In this document: piece by piece, positions 11,870 through 12,776 of the stretch | Layout: every line of letters starts with the position of its first letter | Numbering within the stretch: position 1 is the stretch's first letter | Assembly (NCBI GenBank): GCA_035298385.1 | Contig: DATGYC010000252.1 | Coordinates: forward strand, 1-12,776 | DNA length: 12,776 nt | DNA from: DATGYC01 sp035298385 | GTDB taxonomy: Bacteria > Bacillota > Sulfobacillia > Symbiobacteriales > Symbiobacteriaceae | Direction: 5' to 3' | Made by a program: the position numbers and the translations under genes | Notes under the pieces: generated by a model | What the model saw: only the letters and a program-made list of their open reading frames with translations | Database searches by the model: none | Told to the model about the DNA's origin: nothing

Positions 11870-12556
11870 TCACTCCTTCATGACGTAGCCGACGCCGCGC
11901 ACCGTCTGGATCAACCGGGGCTCGCCAGCGGCCTCTAGCTTCTGGCGTAGGTAGCCAACGTAGACCTCCAGGACGTTCGACTCACCGCTCCAGTCATGCC
12001 CCCAGATGCGGTCCATCAAGAGGTCCTTGGAGAGCACCTGGCGGGGGTAGGTCAGGAATAGATGAAGGAGTTCAAACTCCTTAGCCGTTAGCTCGATCAA
12101 CCGGGCGCCCCGGCGGACCTCGCGCGAGGCGGGATCGAGGAGTAGATCGGCGTAGGTCAGGGCGGGCTGGACCGCCTCCTCCGGCGCCCGACCGCCCCCG
12201 CGGCGCAGGAGCGCCCGCACGCGGGCGAGGAGCTCCTCCAGGGCGAAGGGCTTGACCAGGTAGTCATCGGCACCGGCGTCGAGCCCCTTGACCCGATCGG
12301 CGACGGCGTCCCGGGCGGTCAGGAGCAGGACGGGCATCCCTTCGCCCGCCGTTCGGAAGCGGCGGCAGACCTCAATACCGTCAATGCCCGGCATCATGAT
12401 ATCCAGGATGACCAGGTCGGGCGGTGCCTCGGCCACGGAGCGCAGGCCATCCGCCCCGGTCTGGGCCACGGCCACCTCGTAACCCTCCAGCACGAGGGCG
12501 CGCCGGAGGAAGGCGGTGATCTTCGGATCGTCATCGACAACAAGGATGCGTGACAA
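11870..12556 (-). CDS. OmpR/PhoB-family response regulator
   Basis: A 228-aa DNA-binding response regulator. The receiver domain (1-118) has the acidic pair D8/D9, phospho-acceptor D52 in LDIMMPG, T80 and K102 in DYLVKPF. The winged-helix domain (about 130-226) has the usual LTAKEFELLHLF, the SNVLEVYVGYLRQKLE recognition region and the final IQTVRGVGYVMK. I chose the TTG at 12556 because GGAGG then lies 8 nt upstream and MSRILVVDDD is the normal start for the family. A TTG at 12571 would add five residues, but its codons overlap the Shine-Dalgarno sequence. The gene is first in a regulator, kinase, htrA series and probably controls it, and perhaps also the divergent membrane-protein gene that starts 80 nt away. 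Confidence 0.96.
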   Translation of the reverse strand: MSRILVVDDDPKITAFLRRALVLEGYEVAVAQTGADGLRSVAEAPPDLVILDIMMPGIDGIEVCRRFRTAGEGMPVLLLTARDAVADRVKGLDAGADDYLVKPFALEELLARVRALLRRGGGRAPEEAVQPALTYADLLLDPASREVRRGARLIELTAKEFELLHLFLTYPRQVLSKDLLMDRIWGHDWSGESNVLEVYVGYLRQKLEAAGEPRLIQTVRGVGYVMKE

Positions 12557-12636
12557 TCTTTTTTCCTCCAACTATTCGGTAATGAAAGGTTTTTCTGCTT
12601 AAAAAGTCGTACTCTGCGCTCTATGAGGTGAGCGCA

Positions 12637-12776
12637 ATGTGGGAATTGATACGACAGTCGGCACGCCATCGCCTGCAACGACTGCTGATCCTGGCCGTGG
12701 GCGCCCTCCTGGTCACCGGGGGCCTCGCCGTCCTGGTCGGGCAACTGAACCAGATGCGGGCACAGGTGCAGTCGGT
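12637..12776 (+). CDS. Membrane protein, N-terminal part (runs off the window)
   Basis: Only the first 46 codons are present. After a basic N-terminal segment (RQSARHRLQR) comes one hydrophobic helix (about 16-35). A stretch with the heptad-like QLNQMRAQVQS follows. This suggests a single-pass membrane protein with a coiled-coil or extracytoplasmic region beyond the helix. The ATG has GAGGTG seven nt upstream. It is divergent from the response regulator, sharing an 80-bp intergenic region. A weak plus-strand promoter, GTGACA (12550-12555) with TATTCG 17 bp later, overlaps the regulator's start codon. The family cannot be told from this fragment. Confidence 0.75.
   Translation, partial: MWELIRQSARHRLQRLLILAVGALLVTGGLAVLVGQLNQMRAQVQS

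Noticed and set aside
1..12776. Mobile elements, CRISPR arrays, attachment sites and toxin-antitoxin pairs
   Set aside because: There are no transposase or integrase motifs, no regularly spaced repeats and no duplicated tRNA end. The tRNA genes at the left edge are intact, with no sign of integration in the visible part.

Overview
The window looks like a chromosomal segment from a high-GC, endospore-forming member of the Firmicutes (Bacillota). Three things support this. There is an M50 protease with the layout of SpoIVFB. A small protein resembles the alpha/beta-type small acid-soluble spore proteins, next to a DUF1540 cysteine-rich protein. A YkuS/UPF0180 protein is also present. Base composition is GC-rich throughout, ribosome-binding sites are strong and purine-rich, and about half of the genes appear to start with GTG or TTG. 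I cannot name a genus from the sequence alone.

Layout. Positions 1-255 hold a tRNA-Arg(ACG)/tRNA-Cys(GCA) pair on the minus strand with a near-consensus promoter. Positions 303-3050 (minus) carry an HD-GYP cyclic-di-GMP phosphodiesterase-type protein followed by the SpoIVFB-like protease. Positions 3147-3882 (minus) carry speD (S-adenosylmethionine decarboxylase), with its terminator, a long structured leader and a candidate promoter. Facing away from it, 3888-4452 (plus) carry the DUF1540 protein and the spore-protein-like gene. These end in a terminator shared with the convergent UPF0180 gene (4489-4758, minus). Positions 4821-7387 (minus) carry two paralogous MFS efflux permeases in tandem, separated by a hairpin. 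Positions 7516-8639 (minus) hold a translationally coupled pair: an SRPBCC-fold protein and an unrecognised protein. Positions 8721-9035 hold a small hydrophilic protein with a terminator behind it and a large hairpin in front. Positions 9069-12556 (minus) form an apparent envelope-stress unit: OmpR-type regulator, histidine kinase and membrane-anchored HtrA protease. At the right edge a divergent membrane-protein gene starts and runs off the window.

How the genes fit together. Themes are membrane and envelope proteolysis (SpoIVFB-like, HtrA), signalling (two-component system, HD-GYP), polyamine synthesis (speD), small-molecule export (MFS pair) and spore-related small proteins. I found no mobile element, CRISPR array or phage gene. 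The most notable unexplained features are non-coding: a speD leader with competing hairpins around its Shine-Dalgarno sequence, two more hairpins that cover ribosome-binding sites (SpoIVFB-like and UPF0180 genes), a cluster of CCTATT/AATAGG words at the HD-GYP promoter, and a 56-nt nested hairpin upstream of the small hydrophilic gene.
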